Shown one piece after another: positions 12,030 through 22,741 of a stretch of DNA of 64,000 nucleotides (its first letter is position 1; each line of letters starts with the position of its first letter). Position numbers and translations under genes: made by a program. The notes under the pieces are model-generated. The model searched no databases and was not told the DNA's origin. It saw only the letters and a list, made by a program, of their open reading frames with translations. The DNA is from Sabethes cyaneus. Its lineage: Eukaryota; Arthropoda; Insecta; Diptera; Culicidae. Where the stretch lies: positions 82,734,604 through 82,798,603 of the forward strand of contig NC_071353.1 in NCBI RefSeq assembly GCF_943734655.1, given 5' to 3'.

Positions 12030-13833
12030 TTATCTTGAATGATGGAAATCGTAGAAACAATCACGGTGAGCATGGAAACACAAGTGAATATTGCATTTGC
12101 GGCACTTTACGCGAGTTTCCGCTGTGCAACCAGGCATCTTACAGGTTTTTTTTCCATCGTGTTCTGGGAAGTGTTGTATTCCATCGAATCTGTTGTCAGA
12201 CGGTGGAAGGTATGTTCGTTTGGTTATAGCAGATTTCTTCGTGCAGATATGCTTTGGACGACCTACTGGACGTGGAGCTCCTGGTGCCTCATATTTGCAC
12301 ATGGCACCTGCTACTGCTGTTCTAAAGTTGGGAAGTTCGTGAAGATGTTCTTCCGGTTCAATAGAATTTATGCGTTTGAATAAAACGTATGAGTTTATCA
12401 TAGCAAGATCCAATAAATGGTAAACTAAGCGGTTTGTATACTTTTTAGTTTTCATTCGAATTCGATACCGACCAATGAGACCGTCTGCCATATCCACGCC
12501 ACCTATGTATTTATTGTATACTCGTATCATTGGTGGACACGGTACATCGACGTATTCTTTGGTGGACTGGACGAATCGAGACACTGTCGTACATGAGCCT
12601 ATATTTGAAGTATTATCAGTTGCAGTACCTACAAATGATGATGCCATTCGAACTGCTTTAGTATCTTTCCAAACAGACACACAAACAGTTGTATTTTCAA
12701 ATTTAGTAATGTATTCAGCCGAATAACCACGATCTTGCTGCTTGATGTCCGTATCAGTGGGCAGCTTGCTTTTGGGTATTCTATTACTCCGAATAGTTCC
12801 CAGTGCATATATTCCTCTTGAGTGAAGATATACAATCAATGGTAATGTCGTATAATTGTCAAAAAACATTATATGGTTTTTAAAATCAGGTAAAATCTTA
12901 GAAAGGCGAACAACAACGTTAGTAGCTGCTCCTAAGTCAGGATTACCTGGATATACAACATTATCGCCAGCACCACAATATACTTCGAAACTGTATGAAA
13001 ACCCATTCGAGTCTGACAAAACATATAATTTAATTCCCCATTTATGTGGTTTGTTTGGTAAATATTGTCGGATTGGACTTTTCATTTTCGTGGAACACAT
13101 CTGTTCATCAATACAAACTTGTTGAGGAAGCGGTACCGATTGAAATTTTCGATTAAAGTGGTCAATAATAGGTCACACTTTAAACAATTTGTCGTGCTTA
13201 TTGGATGACTTCGAAGGAATCAGGCTGTTATCGTTGAAATGTAAGAATCGACGGATATCATCGAATCTGTTTCTGGGCATAGTATTTTGAATACCAGAAA
13301 ATGCAAATTCGGCCCAATAAGATCGCACACTAGGGTATTTGAATACATATAAATATAAACATATAAATAAGTATTCCAAAATACTTGCGAATTTCTGTGC
13401 TTGTGGTCGAGAATTTTGTAGTTATGTCTGTTTGTTTTGCATAGAGATTTGTTTGAACAGCAATATGTTCCAGTAGCTCATCATCTACAAAATAGCAGAA
13501 ACATTTGTATGGCGTGGTCAGCTCCTTTAAGTGAGATCCTAACTCAATATCTTCAAAAATCAGATCTTTTTTAGCCACACTGATACTGCCCTTCCGCCAT
13601 TTTATATCCTTGAACATCTCCGATTTCAAGTAACTGTACTGCGATTTCCCTGCAGCATCCGGTGCGAGTCCAGATCGCGTGCGTCTGGCGGGCGGGGGTG
13701 AAAGAGTGTCAACTTGAACTTCATCATCTGCATCTCCGTACCAGTCGTCATCACTTTCAAAATCACTGGGAAAATTGACATCGTCATCGGTGTCAAAGTC
13801 TTCACTTTGCGGCTCCATACGATGCTTGGACAT
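12030..13833 (-). pseudogene. piggyBac transposase (PGBD/DDE_Tnp_1_7), broken
   Basis: The minus-strand reading starts at 13833 with an acidic N-terminus (MSKHRMEPQSEDFDTDDD). Near 13340-13375 it shifts frame, apparently through a small AT-rich insertion, and continues in the next frame to 12030. A single in-frame TGA lies near 13173, where relatives usually have Arg; CGA to TGA is a likely CpG transition. The DDE aspartates look present: VLSDSNGF, MFFDNYTTLP, and YIGGVDMADG. The C-terminus has the cysteine-rich domain expected of the family (CKMPGC, VKCRKC, LCFHAHRDC). Total length of about 590 codons is normal for piggyBac. One frameshift plus one stop make it inactive, but decay is light. 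Confidence 0.92.
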
Positions 13834-14297
13834 CCTTCATACTATAAACAGTCAGTCTTGGCATTCCCCTCAGTGTATGCAAGAGGCGCGCGCAAAAATC
13901 ACCACACACTTCCATTCCTAGCGACAGCAGAGCGTGCGATGGCGTATACACCACTGTCTAACGTCCCGCATGTGCACTGAAGTTTGGATTGCCTACTTTC
14001 AACACACACCCTTGCTTTGAATCACCAGTGTGCGGAATAACGAGGGAGAATAACTCTGCTGTGATCGCACCGCAGTGAGCACTTCTGCGAAATAAGCAAG
14101 CAAGCAAAAACTGCAATTTGATAGTCCTCTAAGCGTTGTTGAATGGTATACCTTATTGATGCATTTAATAAATCAGTCGTGTTTTGTAGCAACATTTGAC
14201 AATTTTAAATACGCAGAAAGCCAAATTTAAAACAAACTATGGATTTATAAAATGAATAGCCTACACATCAAATTTAACAATGCATGCATAAAGGTTA
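13834..14297. other. Unassigned non-coding sequence upstream of the piggyBac relic
   Basis: No gene or clear element end was seen. This is where the 5' terminal repeat of the piggyBac element would be expected, but I could not identify a TTAA-flanked copy. Confidence 0.35.
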
Positions 14298-14299
14298 TA

Positions 14300-14852
14300 C
14301 AGTGGACTCTCAGAAAAGTCAATCGATTGGGGAATGGGTCGATTAACTTTTCCGAAATATTAACTTTTCTGAGTAGTCCTAAGAGTCTTTGAAAATGATA
14401 AATACAAAAGCGAAAAATATATTCTCGGATACACATTTTTAAGTATTTGAAAGTTGTAATGTAAAGAGAGCAAGATATTATGAAATAATACTTAGTTCCT
14501 TTCAGTAAATTTAAAATAGTCGGTTATACTAGTTTACTTTTGATTTTTTGTAGTCTACGACAACGTTTTGACAATGTTCGCGCTTATTTTTTGTTCCCTG
14601 CTGTTAATTTATTTTGCATTTAAAATACAATTTGAGTTTGCGCTTTTCCAATATGTTATCAAAAATCCCGAAGTAACTATGTGCCCGTAACATTCCTGTA
14701 TGAATAAACGCTTTAGACAACCAATAAATTCAAACTCTCAGAAAAGTTAAGCCAAAAATTAACTTTTTAGAGTGTTGCATGCGAGTTAATATTCGCTTAA
14801 CTTTTCTGAACAATTAACTTTTTAGAGAGTTAACTTTTCCGACAGTCCACTG
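14300..14852. mobile_element. pogo/Tigger-like MITE, TA target duplication
   Basis: TA at 14298-14299, then CAGTGGACTCTCAGAAAAGT. The right end ACTTTTCCGACAGTCCACTG is followed by TA at 14853-14854. AAAAGTTAA-type motifs recur in both subterminal regions. The TA duplication and CAGTGGACTC-type end suit the pogo/Tigger branch of Tc1/mariner. No transposase was found in the 553 bp. Confidence 0.85.
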
Positions 14853-14981
14853 TACAAGCAAATCATTCCAATGTTTCAGCTGAGAAAAATATATAAACGA
14901 ATGTCTCATTTATAGTTCTAAAAATTAGAAATAATTGTTGCATCATTTATTTCCATTACTTTAATTTGATTATTACAGAAC

Positions 14982-15092
14982 GGACTCGATTATTCGGATG
15001 AAATTTTTTTTGATAATGTTAGTCACGTTCTGAACGTAAACACATTTCAAAAAACCCATTTAAATTTTTTTTCCACCCGAATGACCGAGTCC
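14982..15092. mobile_element. Short palindromic MITE relic
   Basis: GGACTCGATTATTCGG and CCGAATGACCGAGTCC form inverted ends of a ~110-bp unit. No clean target duplication was found. It resembles pogo-like ends, but the call is tentative. Confidence 0.5.
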
Positions 15093-16130
15093 TAACTAAC
15101 AGTTTATGCAATTTGTAATTTATTTCATTATACACTGTTATAACTGTTAAAAATATCAGTTATGTAAGTATCGGTGCAAGTTATTCCTTAAATGTGAAAA
15201 ATACTTTTATGACATTTTGGAAAGAAAGTACTGCCAACTGCAACTGAAAGTACTGTAAAATTAAATCAAATGCATATTAGTTCATGGGATATTATAACAA
15301 TTCTGTGAATAAAAATACTCAAGTTTTTATTATTAATAGTTATCTAAAAGTATAGTTTTTTAAATTAAAAAAAATTGATTATTTTAGGAGTGCCAAATCT
15401 TTTTTTACAGATGGCTTAGCTTTCTGGTTATTATAGATTATTACATGCCTTTCGGACGACAATTTTCGTTCAGAAGTTAGTACAGAAATTTTTATTCAAA
15501 CTTGAATCATTTTAGCACCCTACAAACAATAATTCAACTGATCGAGATACCATACCGATTCCATTGGGCTTAGTGTTGAGACTACGAGATCTCAATGCTC
15601 CAAAAATTACTTTCTAACAGTCTCCTCTAGCTATGGTTCGAAAAAACGAAGACTGGCTTGTTGTTGTTGACTAGCTTCTTATACGACTTGTACCTATATA
15701 TCATCATATCAAGTATGCGTAGAAGATTGAACGATTTGTGAGTTGTTCTAATTTAATTATAAGATTTAAATTGAAACTATTTCAAAGATCTCACTTTCTA
15801 AAAAAATTTTCGGTAACTCAATAAAATAGGAGAACATTAGCAATTGCAATTATTCGTATATATTGATTTTGATAAAAATAAAATAATAGTTCAATATCCT
15901 ACATTTTTATTTATGAAATTCGTGGCATAATAAAAATTCTTACATTAGATAGATTAAATCAGAGCCTTCGTGTTTCTTTAACTCTCTATCTGGTGCTCCC
16001 CACCGCCTTTTGGTGGGCTCCGTAAATATTCAATAACTTTGTACGACAATACAGTGGGATTCAGAATTTGACAACAAATGCGTGTCACCTATGCCTATGC
16101 CAAAGATGACATCCATTTTTGATATGAAAA
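15093..16130. other. Unassigned AT-rich non-coding sequence
   Basis: I found no gene. One short hairpin, CCCACCGCCTTTTGGTGGG, lies near 16006. Confidence 0.35.
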
Positions 16131-16665
16131 AATTGAATATAAATGCGTTAGAAATTGACTAAATATTAATAATCAACGATTTTTCTACGATTGTAACTAT
16201 TCGAGAGCTATTGGAGTAAGACGTAGTCCTACGGCAATAAAAATATTATTTGAAACACTCTATAACCACAAAATATTTTCAAGAATATACTGAGGGCATC
16301 ATTTTTCGTCCTTTCGAACATGTATGCGGAAACTGATAAATATTTCAGCATCTTTTTGGAAGTGCAAACCTATTGAAAAATTTAATAAAAGTGGGTCAAA
16401 ACTAGTTAATACATAAATGATTTTTTACGATTGCAACCATTTTATACTAAAAAAAATCCGACGAAAGCTATCAAGCCGACGCAAGCAAGTTTTTGACACC
16501 CTGCGGTAAGACGTAGTCCTACGTCCATAAGAATATTACCTTTCAAAACATTCCACAACTACAATTGTTTTTTCATGCACTTACTGATGTCATCATTTTG
16601 GGTCATTTTGAACATGCATGCGCAAATTGATTGATATTTAAGCATATCTTTGGAAGCGTCTTGTT
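16131..16665. repeat. Diverged tandem duplication, each copy with the ACGTAGTCCTACG palindrome
   Basis: 16131-16372 and 16373-16665 share, in order: a GATTTTT(C/A)TACGATTG segment; TAAGACGTAGTCCTACG (about 16208 and 16504); AATATTA; CATCATTTT; GAACATG(T/C)ATGCG; and a GGAAG(T/C)G end. The second copy has extra bases near 16445-16490. No coding sequence was seen. Confidence 0.65.
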
Positions 16666-17395
16666 GCCAAAAACGAATACTTTTGTTGCCAAAATCGGTC
16701 CGAGCCAAAATCGAAATTCCACTGGCGCGCGAGAAAACTTTAAACTTACAAAAATCAGCATAACGTCATACTTCTATCGGCGATACAATTTGATTTACAC
16801 CCTGAATTAGAAAAAAATCTAGCAAAATAGCAAAGTTTTTTATCGTCCTTAATTAATTGTTTATAAAGAAATGGTTATCGCGGTCGTGGCACCTGGGTAC
16901 AAAAATTATGCAAACAGTCTATTAAAATACCTTTCTAAGTTTTGACTGAGATATGGCAATTTGAATTTTGCGGTCAAATTGACTGCACACCATACAGACA
17001 ACCTGAATTTTTTCTGCAGAGACAGAATGTGAATGCTCTGCTGCATCGAAAACGAAGCGCCAGTGAAAGCTCTGCAGTGTAGTGCACACCAGTGCGATTT
17101 GTGGTGAGAGAAACATACGGGCTCTTGAGTGGCGTATTTGTTGGGTGTGTGATTCTAAATTGCACCGCTGTTGTTTCACGCATACACAGCTGTACACTTT
17201 GTTTGCTAATCCCTTTAAGCAAGCGTTCGTTTTTTGCGCGCCGGTGCGACTGTATCGATCTCCGCAGTGTAAGAAATACACTTACATATTGGTGTTGCAC
17301 CTCAGTGATATGCCAAGACTCTAACCACCGACGCTTCCAACACAGGATGCGGAGCAGTCTTATCACAACAATATGGAAATTCTGATTTTCCAGCA
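16666..17395. other. Unassigned non-coding sequence before the gypsy relic
   Basis: Several overlapping open frames occur on both strands but none shows family features. The phrase GGCACCTGGG recurs here (about 16889) and at 11669, hinting at a shared repeat. Confidence 0.35.
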
Positions 17396-17399
17396 AAAA

Positions 17400-18780
17400 C
17401 ATCACGCTTGGAGAGAAAAATAAACCAGTAATATTGAAAGAGTTGACAGCCATTCATTGGGCTATAGACTATTTTAAACCATATCTCTATGGAAAAAAAT
17501 ATAATAACAGATATCACAGACCACTAGTCTATCTGTTCGAAATGAAGAATCCAACATCTTAACTTACAAGAATGAGTCTCGAACTTGAGGAATATGGTTT
17601 TACGGTCGAGTATATACAAGGTAAAGCAAATATCAGTGCTGATGCGTTGTCACGTATTATAACAACGTCTGACGAGCTAAAAAACATGAGCTAGTTAATG
17701 GTCAATATCAGATCAATGACAAGAGAATTAAAACGAGATACGAAAACCGAAACGAAATAAAACATATCCAATGCAACAAACCTGGAGATTGATCACCTCT
17801 CTGCTTATGTAACGTAAAATCCATCAATAACAAACAAATTAATAAAGTTTCAAACAAAGAGTACGAATTATAGCCCTTTAAAATGAGAATAATGAAGAAA
17901 AATAAAATAATTGTTGCACAAGAGCATCAATTGAATCAAAGCGGAAGTCTCTAAAAATAAGAAATATGAAGAAATCAAGAAGTATAAAAGAAACAGCATT
18001 ATCTACGGATGAAGACTTATTTAAAATATGGCCAATTGAAATATTTAAGCAAGTAGCTAACAAAGTAATAAAAGATGCGCAAATTATAATATACAAAGAA
18101 CCAAAATATATCGTCGACGGAAATGAAATACAAGCAATATTGCAAGCCAATCATGACTCACCGGTTGGTGGACATATAGGACAGCACAGACTGTACCTCA
18201 AATTAAGAGAAAAATATAGATGGAGAGACATGAAAAGTTCAATTGCTAACTTCATAAAGGCCTGTGAACTATGCAAGAAGAACAAAATTACAAAACATAC
18301 CAAAGAACGTATGGTAGTAACAACTACACCCTCAAAAGCTTTCGAAGTGATATCCATCGATACAGTTGGACCACTTCCAAAAACCAACAACAACAATAGA
18401 TATATAGCTTCAATATAATGTGACTGAACCAAATATGTAATATTAATTCCTACTTCTACTAAAGATGCAAACACCATTGCAGAAGCAATGATGGATAACT
18501 TTATTTTAATCTATGGTAACTTTTTAGAACTTAGGTCAGATCAAGGCTCTGAATTTAAAAACGAAGTCTTCGATCAAATTTGTAAATTACTAGAGATTAA
18601 ACAAACCTTCTCTACAGCTTATCATCACCAGACTATCGGTTCGTTGGAGAGAAATCACAGATGTTTGAATGAATATCTGAGATCTTTTACTAACGAGCAT
18701 AGTACGGATTGGGATGATTGGTTAATATATTACAGTTTTTCATACGACTCTACATCTCACTCAAATTTACATGGCAGCAC
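17400..18780 (+). pseudogene. Ty3/gypsy retrotransposon pol relic (RNase H and integrase)
   Basis: The 5' part encodes the end of RNase H: ELTAIHWAIDYFKPYLYGKK, then LVYLFEMKNP, and EYIQGKANISADALSRI. A gap with stops follows. From 17966 comes the integrase with an HHCC-type zinc motif (HIGQHRLYLKLREKY, CELCKKNK), then the core: SIDTVGPL, RSDQGSEF and SLERNHRCLNEYL. The last two are separated by 35 residues, the DD35E spacing. A stop at 18418 and short gaps break the frame. Protease, reverse transcriptase and LTRs are missing, and the 3' end is cut at 18780. It is a truncated, inactive gypsy fragment. Confidence 0.9.
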
Positions 18781-19444
18781 GGTAAATAACAGACGCGTTC
18801 GAGATCGGTCCGTTTGTTTTCTGAAAATTTAGTGTTTTTTCGAATAGCATATCAGGAAACTGCGTGTGATTCGGTTCCGCGTTATACGCCGCGTGTGTAA
18901 TGATACAAAATTATGTCAAAAGTTGGAGATACGGTGGAAATTGGCCAAAATATTGTGTTGCGTAGTTGTGCTAATAACGAATGAAAAGTTGCAGTAGTGT
19001 GTGTGAGGGCTTTTTTTCAAACGCTGCCTTGCCTTTACCCCCTTCGTGAACGAACATTAATGCGTGCAAGTGAAAAGAGCCGAGAATGTTTGCTAGTGTG
19101 ATGAAAAGGATGAAAAGCAACACTTTCTTATTGGAATCAACTCAGCAGTGAGGGACAGCACGAATATCGAAATATGTACACATTCAGATGAGTATCTTAT
19201 TCTTATTACATGCAATATGCAAATCAAAAACACACAAAACAAAGATTTAATTTGTCCCGTAGTACTGGGTCGTTGATTAATTTTATTGGGTGTCTACAAT
19301 TTATATATAGTTTTTCAGCCATGTAGTTTTGAAACAATATTGTGGAGAGCGTGTGTTTACGAGTTATTCTCGACATGTTATTTACAAGCATGTAACAAGA
19401 ACACATCTACTCTCCCTTCGACATATGTTGTGCGTGCTGCTCGC
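18781..19444. other. Unassigned non-coding sequence
   Basis: No gene or element boundary was recognised. Confidence 0.35.
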
Positions 19445-19446
19445 TA

Positions 19447-19555
19447 CACACTTAATTTTTTTTTACCGAACTCTGAGCAGCCGAACGGTAAAATTTAATA
19501 AAAGTTTGGTAAAATTTACGGTAATTTACCGAATTCGGTACTTTTTTTAAGTGTG
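19447..19555. mobile_element. Palindromic MITE, TA target duplication
   Basis: TA (19445-19446), then CACACTTAATTTTTTTTTAC. The right end TACTTTTTTTAAGTGTG is followed by TA (19556-19557). GGTAAAATTT repeats lie inside. The ends CACACTTAA match those of the MITE at 29108-29306. Confidence 0.85.
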
Positions 19556-19692
19556 TACGGGCTTGGCGTTCTAGCACTTCGTTGACAACAATGTAGTAAT
19601 TTTTCTTTCTCTTGCACGCCGCTTCGTTTCGTCCCGCCTGTGATAGCCTGTGATGTGTAAATTGTAAATAGAGAGCGAGAAAACTATAACTA

Positions 19693-19903
19693 CAGCAGTC
19701 CCCCGAATAACGCGGTGGCTGGTGATGTAGGCCCATGGCGATTTCTTGGTTGTCCATTGGCCGGTAAAGTTGATTTTTGGTATATTGTTAGTATGTAATA
19801 CATCCTAGTCTGCTGCCAAGGATCAGCTTTGTTGGTTGATGGACCGCTGAGATGTCGCGATGGGCGTACAGCCCCACCCATCGCGTTGTTCGGGGGATTC
19901 CTG
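19693..19903. mobile_element. pogo-like MITE, TA target duplication
   Basis: CAGCAGTCCCCCGAATAACG and its imperfect complement CGTTGTTCGGGGGATTCCTG bound 211 bp with TA at 19691-19692 and 19904-19905. A further inner inverted pair (GATGTAGGCCCATGGCGAT and ATGTCGCGATGGGCG) suggests a palindromic interior. No coding sequence. Confidence 0.85.
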
Positions 19904-19905
19904 TA

Positions 19906-21040
19906 TATGATTTATTTTATTTTTTCTTGCGTCATGAATTTTTCTGATTTCAAATCAGTGATAAGTTTAGCAAATTAAAATGAATTGGGGTTTTTTAATT
20001 GATTAATTAATGGAAAAAGCATAGTCCGTAGGCATGACTTAAATAGGTATTTTAGTCGTGCACCGTAGGCAAATACTGAACAGTGAACACTTGGAAATTA
20101 AATAGCGCCTGTTAATTTTTCAATTATTACAGGTAGTAGGGACTAAGCTGTTTATCCAACATTTCGGATTATGTTTTCGTGCAATAGGCTGGAGCGTTTA
20201 TGTGATAACGAGTATACTACAGGAATACTTTCTTGGAGTTTCACCGGATTACTCATCGTTCACTTAAGGCTTTGTGATTAAGAAGTCCTAATCAATCAAC
20301 AAGAATAATAATTTAGCCAGATTTAAAATTAATTGGATAGTAAAGTAATTCAAGATAATTGTTAATATAGTTGTATTAAAGCTTTAATCAAAAGAAGTTA
20401 ATCGCACAGTCAGTAGTATTCAGTAATAGTAGTTGTAAATATAGTATCAGTGTTTTCTAATCGTATCGTATTCGGTTAGCTGTGGATTAAAAGAGCACTA
20501 ATACAGATAGTTTTAAACGGTTATCAAAAGAGTAGTCTGATTATGATCATATCACTTATCAAGGTGAACCCCGATCCAACGAAACCTCTTCTACTAACAA
20601 AACGAAACTCCTTCCTGTAATCTTTGCGGGGATGCAGAGGTTAACACGGTCCCAAAAACAACAAAGATTACACTAACATTCCTTCCCCAAACCCACCTGA
20701 TTGCAAGGACGTGGCCGGCGCAGTAATTGATCCTTTAAATATCGAGTCACTGAATTTTGCACAGTGAGAATGATCGGTCACTCCCAACCCCATTCATTTG
20801 ATTCATTGTGCAATTTCACTGATTCGGGTCAATCACTGAGTGCAACCATTGATATGTGCAATCAGTTTAGGCTAAGCTTTGAGTGTGATTTTCTCATTTT
20901 CGTGTTTTGTTACATGGGACAGATATGCTTCCAGCGGCAGTATAGCGCTGTTGAGAAAACAACACAAGTTACGGGTTTGAAAACTTTTCAATCGAAATAA
21001 AAAATCAGCATAAAAGGCATCGTGGAATCAAAACGGAGAA
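19906..21040. other. Unassigned non-coding sequence
   Basis: No gene was seen. The stretch 20560-20770 is GC-richer and looks like a fragment of a longer repeat, but no second copy is in the window. Confidence 0.35.
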
Positions 21041-21041
21041 A

Positions 21042-21089
21042 AAAATCAGAGGGGTTGTGTACAAGACACGACCGCATATACAGGTGACG
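21042..21089 (+). repeat. End motif flanking the left inverted arm
   Basis: AAAAATCAGAGGGGTTGTG, then ACAAGACACGACCGCATA and GGTGACG, repeat the inner end of the right arm (33671 onward). They are inverted relative to the inner end of the left arm (22868-22921). The left arm is thus bounded by inverted ~48-bp ends. A further copy of this end lies at 49867-49919. Confidence 0.75.
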
Positions 21090-21169
21090 TTGATTTTGTT
21101 TTTGAAAATGAATTTGAAAAATTGTTGTTTTTGAATTGATTTTGAAAATTTGAATTATTTTCATATTTT

Positions 21170-21310
21170 TGCCTTCCCTTGTCAGTGCTTCCCTAGCACG
21201 GATGACAGAAATATATACGATATAAGCTATGGGTTAAGCTTCCTTATGATTGTATTTAATTTACGCCCTATAGAATCCGATCGAAAATTGTTGAGCTTCA
21301 GCTGTTGCTG
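21170..21310 (+). promoter_or_regulatory. Histone H1-type promoter in left arm
   Basis: CTAGCACGGATGACAGAAAT is followed by TATATACGATATAAGCTATG and a conserved GAATCCGATCGAAAATTG block. The same order is found upstream of decayed H1 genes at 41.4 and 39.9 kb. Here the H1 coding region is deleted and the sequence runs into the H2A promoter. Confidence 0.6.
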
Positions 21311-21434
21311 CGTAATTTTTCTTTGGCAGCAAAAGGCGAACGGCTCACTGGTAGCTTTGCTCTTTTGTTCAGACTGAAATTGAAATGCTCGATTTTTTAT
21401 TTCACGTAGATGATAGAATGAAGAACCAAGAAAA

Positions 21435-21861
21435 ATGGGCGTTGCTTGTCGCTTGCTCTGGTACATAATACGTGGTAAGCCGGCGAACAGCATTATTCAA
21501 ACGCTAGCTAAGCTAGTGCCAACATCGTTTGCCAGGCAAACGGAAGTCACGTACGACTCGTGCACGTGTTCATTGGCGGTTGACCGTGTGTTGGAGCTGA
21601 AGCATTCATTTCGCTGCCGTGATGGACTATCTGGCGACAGGAGTTCTGGAATTGGGAAGACATATGCTGTTCGCGACAACGAAACGATCAGAATTATCGT
21701 CACTTGCAGCTGGCCATCCGCAACAACGAAGAGTTGAACAAATTGCTGTCCCGTGTCACCGCTGCTATGAGAAGTGTCTTTTCGAACATTCAAACTGTTT
21801 TGTTGCTGCCCAAGAAGACGGAAAAGAAGGCTTCAATTTCCAGCATATCACGTTGAAAAAC
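21435..21861 (+). pseudogene. Histone H2A pseudogene (left arm)
   Basis: At 21613 the frame reads AAVMDYLATGVLELG, the H2A docking-region helix, followed by RDNETIRIIVT. After a one-base shift it reads RHLQLAIRNNEELNKLLSRV and SNIQTVLLPKKTEKKA, ending near 21831. This is the canonical order of the H2A C-terminal half, with familiar substitutions. The N-terminal half is scrambled, though an H2A-like TATA region (TACATAAT) remains at 21462-21469. At least one frameshift and the damaged N-terminus make it non-functional. The histone 3' stem-loop lies about 30 bp downstream. The mirror copy is at 34731-35157. Confidence 0.93.
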
Positions 21862-21877
21862 CGTTCTTTTAAGAACG
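21862..21877 (+). promoter_or_regulatory. Histone mRNA 3' stem-loop
   Basis: CGTTCTTTTAAGAACG fits the 16-nt replication-dependent histone stem-loop consensus (six-base stem, UUUA-type loop), with a compensated outer pair. It sits about 30 bp after the H2A reading. A purine-rich stretch (TGAAGACTTGAGG, about 21890) follows, like a histone downstream element. Confidence 0.85.
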
Positions 21878-21999
21878 AAACATTTGTTCATGAAGACTTG
21901 AGGAATTTTCACTCACAGATTTAAATTCTATTTAACTTAGATTGATCTGATTATTCGCTTCTTTGCAATAATTTTAACCGATCACCTCGCACTGCTGTT

Positions 22000-22140
22000 C
22001 GCTTGTTGCTGGTGGTTCATTTCGTTGCCGTGATGGCATAGTTGGCTGCTGAAGTCCTGGAATTGGCAGGAAATATGCTGCTCGCGACAACAAAACGACC
22101 AGAAGCATCCCACGTCACTTGCAGCTGGCCACTTGGAGTG
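22000..22140 (+). pseudogene. Second histone H2A fragment (left arm)
   Basis: From 22027 the frame reads AVMA, stop, LAAEVLELAGN, then in another frame ARDNKTTRSIPRHLQLA. It matches the same H2A segment as the neighbouring relic but is closer to canonical and more truncated. A TAG replaces the residue after AVMA. No N- or C-terminus is attached. Confidence 0.9.
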
Positions 22141-22274
22141 GTATTTCTCGTGATTCAGGACCATACACGAACGGTTTCGTTGATCTCATAGCTGCTGAGG
22201 CTTTCCGGTTGGTCCGTTGCCACAAACCCTGCCTGGTTAGCGGTTATCGGTACTCCAATTTACCGAACAGAGAA

Positions 22275-22640
22275 TTACATTAAATGCGTTAGTGCAAGTT
22301 TATTGCAAGCAGGAGTTATGATAATCAAACAATTGGTTCTTTTAAGGACCATACAACGATTGAAGAGTTTATTATATTTTCTTGCCCAGTTAATACCATA
22401 ATTAACACAGTCAACGAGGGAAAAGTTGAATTTTTCGCCATTGCGGACGACCAACCAATGACGGTAATAAGTTTTCTGGTCACAGGTGACATTTTCTGCG
22501 ACTTCCAATACGTCTGCAGGTTGTAAATGCTTTATCCGTGTCCTTTTATAAGCCGCAGAAAAGTTGCGCAAAATTTTCAACTTTTTGAAAACTCGCGCGT
22601 ACCGTCTACCGATTACCAAAGGAAAAGCACTATTCAACAT
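22275..22640 (-). CDS. Unrecognised 121-aa frame conserved in both arms
   Basis: A minus-strand frame of 121 codons starts MLNSAFPLVIGRRYARVFKK and ends LALTHLM. It is intact in both arms with one amino-acid difference noticed. It is basic, with LQPADVLEVAEN, TYYRHWLVVRNGE and DCVNYGINWARKYNK segments. I do not recognise the family. It overlaps the plus-strand histone stem-loop at 22335, which argues that it may be a chance frame. No promoter or splice evidence supports it. Confidence 0.25.
   Translation of the reverse strand: MLNSAFPLVIGRRYARVFKKLKILRNFSAAYKRTRIKHLQPADVLEVAENVTCDQKTYYRHWLVVRNGEKFNFSLVDCVNYGINWARKYNKLFNRCMVLKRTNCLIIITPACNKLALTHLM
22335..22350 (+). promoter_or_regulatory. Second histone-type stem-loop
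   Basis: GGTTCTTTTAAGGACC matches the histone stem-loop consensus GGYYYUUHUHARRRCC at every position on the plus strand. A GATTGAAGAG purine block follows. The coding sequence it once served is not recognisable immediately upstream. Confidence 0.75.
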
Positions 22641-22741
22641 AGAAACATATCATACAAATTTATTTACTGTTTGGTTTAGTTACTAACTTGGTTTCGTTTT
22701 AATAAAATAGATTCAATCAATTCATGGATATAACTCCAAAA

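Noticed and set aside
15976..16025. piggyBac-type element end at TTAACTCTCTATCTGG
   Set aside because: Only loosely similar to CCCTCTA ends and in the wrong orientation to pair with 11513; no partner end was found.
16922..17453. Overlapping open frames on the minus strand (up to 159 codons)
   Set aside because: No recognisable family, no conserved copy in the window and no start context; overlapping frames on both strands suggest chance.
22275..22640. LRAT/NlpC-like enzyme in the 121-codon frame
   Set aside because: HW and DC..NW motifs are too close together and other family blocks are missing; the frame also overlaps a histone stem-loop.
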